DNA of 64,000 nt from Candidatus Krumholzibacteriia bacterium (GTDB lineage: Bacteria > Krumholzibacteriota > Krumholzibacteriia > LZORAL124-64-63), in the NCBI GenBank assembly GCA_016744705.1, contig JADGDU010000010.1, positions 50,451 to 114,450 on the forward strand. Reading direction: 5' to 3'. The notes beneath the pieces are model-generated. The model did no database searches, was not told the DNA's origin, and worked only from the letters and a program-made list of their open reading frames with translations. The translations under genes and the position numbers were made by a program. The stretch's first letter is position 1. Every line of letters starts with the position of its first letter. Positions 63,172 to 64,000 of the stretch are shown in pieces.

Positions 63172-63235
63172 CTTTAAATCAGAAAATTGGGTTTCATAAG
63201 CGGCTTTATCCGCACTGAAAAGGAAGAATAGGGAC

Positions 63236-63640
63236 ATGCAGCAGACATATTTTATGATCAAACCAGAAATCGTGGCCGCCGGTGAACAAAAAATCGGAGC
63301 CATCCTGGCCATCGTCAATGCCGCCGGATTTCGCATCACCGGTTTGAACATGCGCCAGATGGATCGTGCCCTGGTGGAAGATTTTTATGGTGAGCACAAG
63401 GAACGCCCTTTCTTCGGTGAACTGTGCGATTACATCTGCAGTGGTCCCGTAGTGGCCATCCGTATGGAACGCGAAAACGCCGTGGCTGCTCTGCGTGAGC
63501 TCATTGGCGCCACTAATCCTGAAGAAGCTGCCGTCGGTACCATCCGCGACCTGTTTGGTGCTTCTTTGAGCAACAATGCAGTGCACGCATCGGCCAATAC
63601 CGATGATGCTGCTCGTGAACTTGGCCTTATTTTCGGATAA
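63236..63640 (+). CDS. ndk: Nucleoside diphosphate kinase
   Basis: Balances nucleoside triphosphate pools via a phosphohistidine. The 134-residue protein has QTYFMIKPE with the conserved Lys, FYGEHKERPFF, SGPVVAIRMERENAV, LIGATNPEEA, GTIRDLFG, and the active-site His in NAVHASAN. The usual NAVHGSDS is changed at Gly and Asp, while the His and following Ser are kept. The N-terminal loop after the Lys is also less typical. All catalytic residues I can check are present. ATG 63236 is preceded by GGAAGAATAGGG. Confidence 0.93.
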   Translation: MQQTYFMIKPEIVAAGEQKIGAILAIVNAAGFRITGLNMRQMDRALVEDFYGEHKERPFFGELCDYICSGPVVAIRMERENAVAALRELIGATNPEEAAVGTIRDLFGASLSNNAVHASANTDDAARELGLIFG

Positions 63641-63691
63641 CTCTGGGCTACTTGACACAGGCCCTGGTGGCTATTAAGGTTTGGCGCTTGC

Positions 63692-64000
63692 ATGAAACTG
63701 GATATCGATACACAAGATTGGGGCCAATCGGAAATGGAAATTTCCGGTGATTTGCGCCTTGAACTGGGAGAGGGATGCCCTCAAACGGTTCAGGTTCAAG
63801 GCTCCTTAACCGTGGATAACCTCGAAAACAGGTTTCATCTCAAAGGAAGCGTGAAGGCCACCGGAGACATCCCATGCGGACGTTGTTTGGAGACCTTCAC
63901 TTTTGTGTGGAAAGCACCCGTCGAAATCATTATTCTACGGAATATTGATCGTGGTGAGGATCAGGGCGATACGGTAGTATTGCACCAATCCAAGGGGCTG
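63692..64000 (+). CDS. yceD: YceD/DUF177 family protein (3' end outside window)
   Basis: An open frame of 103 codons from ATG 63692 to the window end. The visible protein has MEISGDLRLELG, VQGSLTVDNLENRFHLKGSV, and IPCGRCLETFTFVW. The CxRCL stretch followed by beta strands is the YceD/DUF177 signature. Family members usually precede rpmF (ribosomal protein L32) and are linked to 23S rRNA or ribosome maturation; rpmF would be expected just beyond the window. TTGACA at 63652 with a weak TAAGGT 17 bases on could be a promoter. The ribosome site is poor. Confidence 0.85.
   Translation, partial: MKLDIDTQDWGQSEMEISGDLRLELGEGCPQTVQVQGSLTVDNLENRFHLKGSVKATGDIPCGRCLETFTFVWKAPVEIIILRNIDRGEDQGDTVVLHQSKGL

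Noticed and set aside
1..64000. tRNA, rRNA, CRISPR, insertion sequences or phage genes
   Set aside because: I looked through the gaps on both strands and saw no cloverleaf-like, rRNA-like, spacer-repeat, transposase or integrase sequence.

Overview
The window is a gene-dense stretch of a bacterial chromosome. Nearly every gene is on the + strand, intergenic gaps are short, many genes overlap by 1-4 bases, and GTG and TTG starts are common. I see no rRNA, tRNA, CRISPR array, insertion sequence or phage. The mix of genes points to a Gram-negative member of the FCB superphylum. The evidence is a PorU-like C25 protease, a PorV/PorQ-type barrel, a secreted protease with a type IX-style C-terminal sorting domain, tandem DUF5683-like proteins and an Omp85 barrel. 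The heptose genes imply LPS. A candidate phylum such as Krumholzibacteriota or Eiseniibacteriota is my guess; the sequence alone does not settle it.

Layout. (1) 1-3410: housekeeping genes, namely the 3' part of dnaE, accA and a Trm112-like gene. (2) 3416-20687: an envelope and secretion block. It holds a 1487-residue PorU-like protein fused to an N-terminal membrane domain, a PorV-like barrel, an M6 metalloprotease cargo, two DUF5683-like paralogues, an NHL-propeller lipoprotein, a 1148-residue beta-rich outer-membrane protein that may be a short SprA-like translocon, and an Omp85 protein. (3) 20712-28455: ligA, a DinG-type helicase, hutH and hutI. (4) 28573-33338: a TPR protein, an unusual single ORF joining an ECF-transporter S-component-like domain to a TonB-receptor-like barrel, and a ComEA-like protein. 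(5) 33455-50297: a complete type IV pilus locus, pilB-T-C-S-R, three pilin-like genes, an ABC transporter pair with a TPR protein, pilD and pilMNOPQ. This is close to the gene order known from Myxococcus. (6) 50366-57556: aroK, rsmD, coaD, obgE, dprA and a three-gene ABC-2 exporter. (7) 57619-64000: a DUF3467 gene (the only confident minus-strand gene), separate heptose kinase and nucleotidyltransferase genes, a cyclic-2,3-diphosphoglycerate-synthetase-like GTPase, sucCD, ndk and the start of a YceD gene.

How it fits together. The pilus locus has its own sensor (PilS) and sigma-54 activator (PilR). Three good sigma-54 -24/-12 elements lie before pilA, before the ABC/pilD genes and before pilMNOPQ, so the locus looks like a local PilR regulon. 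The pilus genes with ComEA-like and DprA proteins suggest natural transformation. The block at 3.4-20.7 kb looks like part of a type IX-like secretion pathway with at least one cargo.

Most unusual: two ORFs (3416-7879 and 30292-32859) each join an inner-membrane domain, a sequence that looks like a cleavable signal peptide, and an exported or outer-membrane domain. They may be polyproteins matured by signal peptidase.
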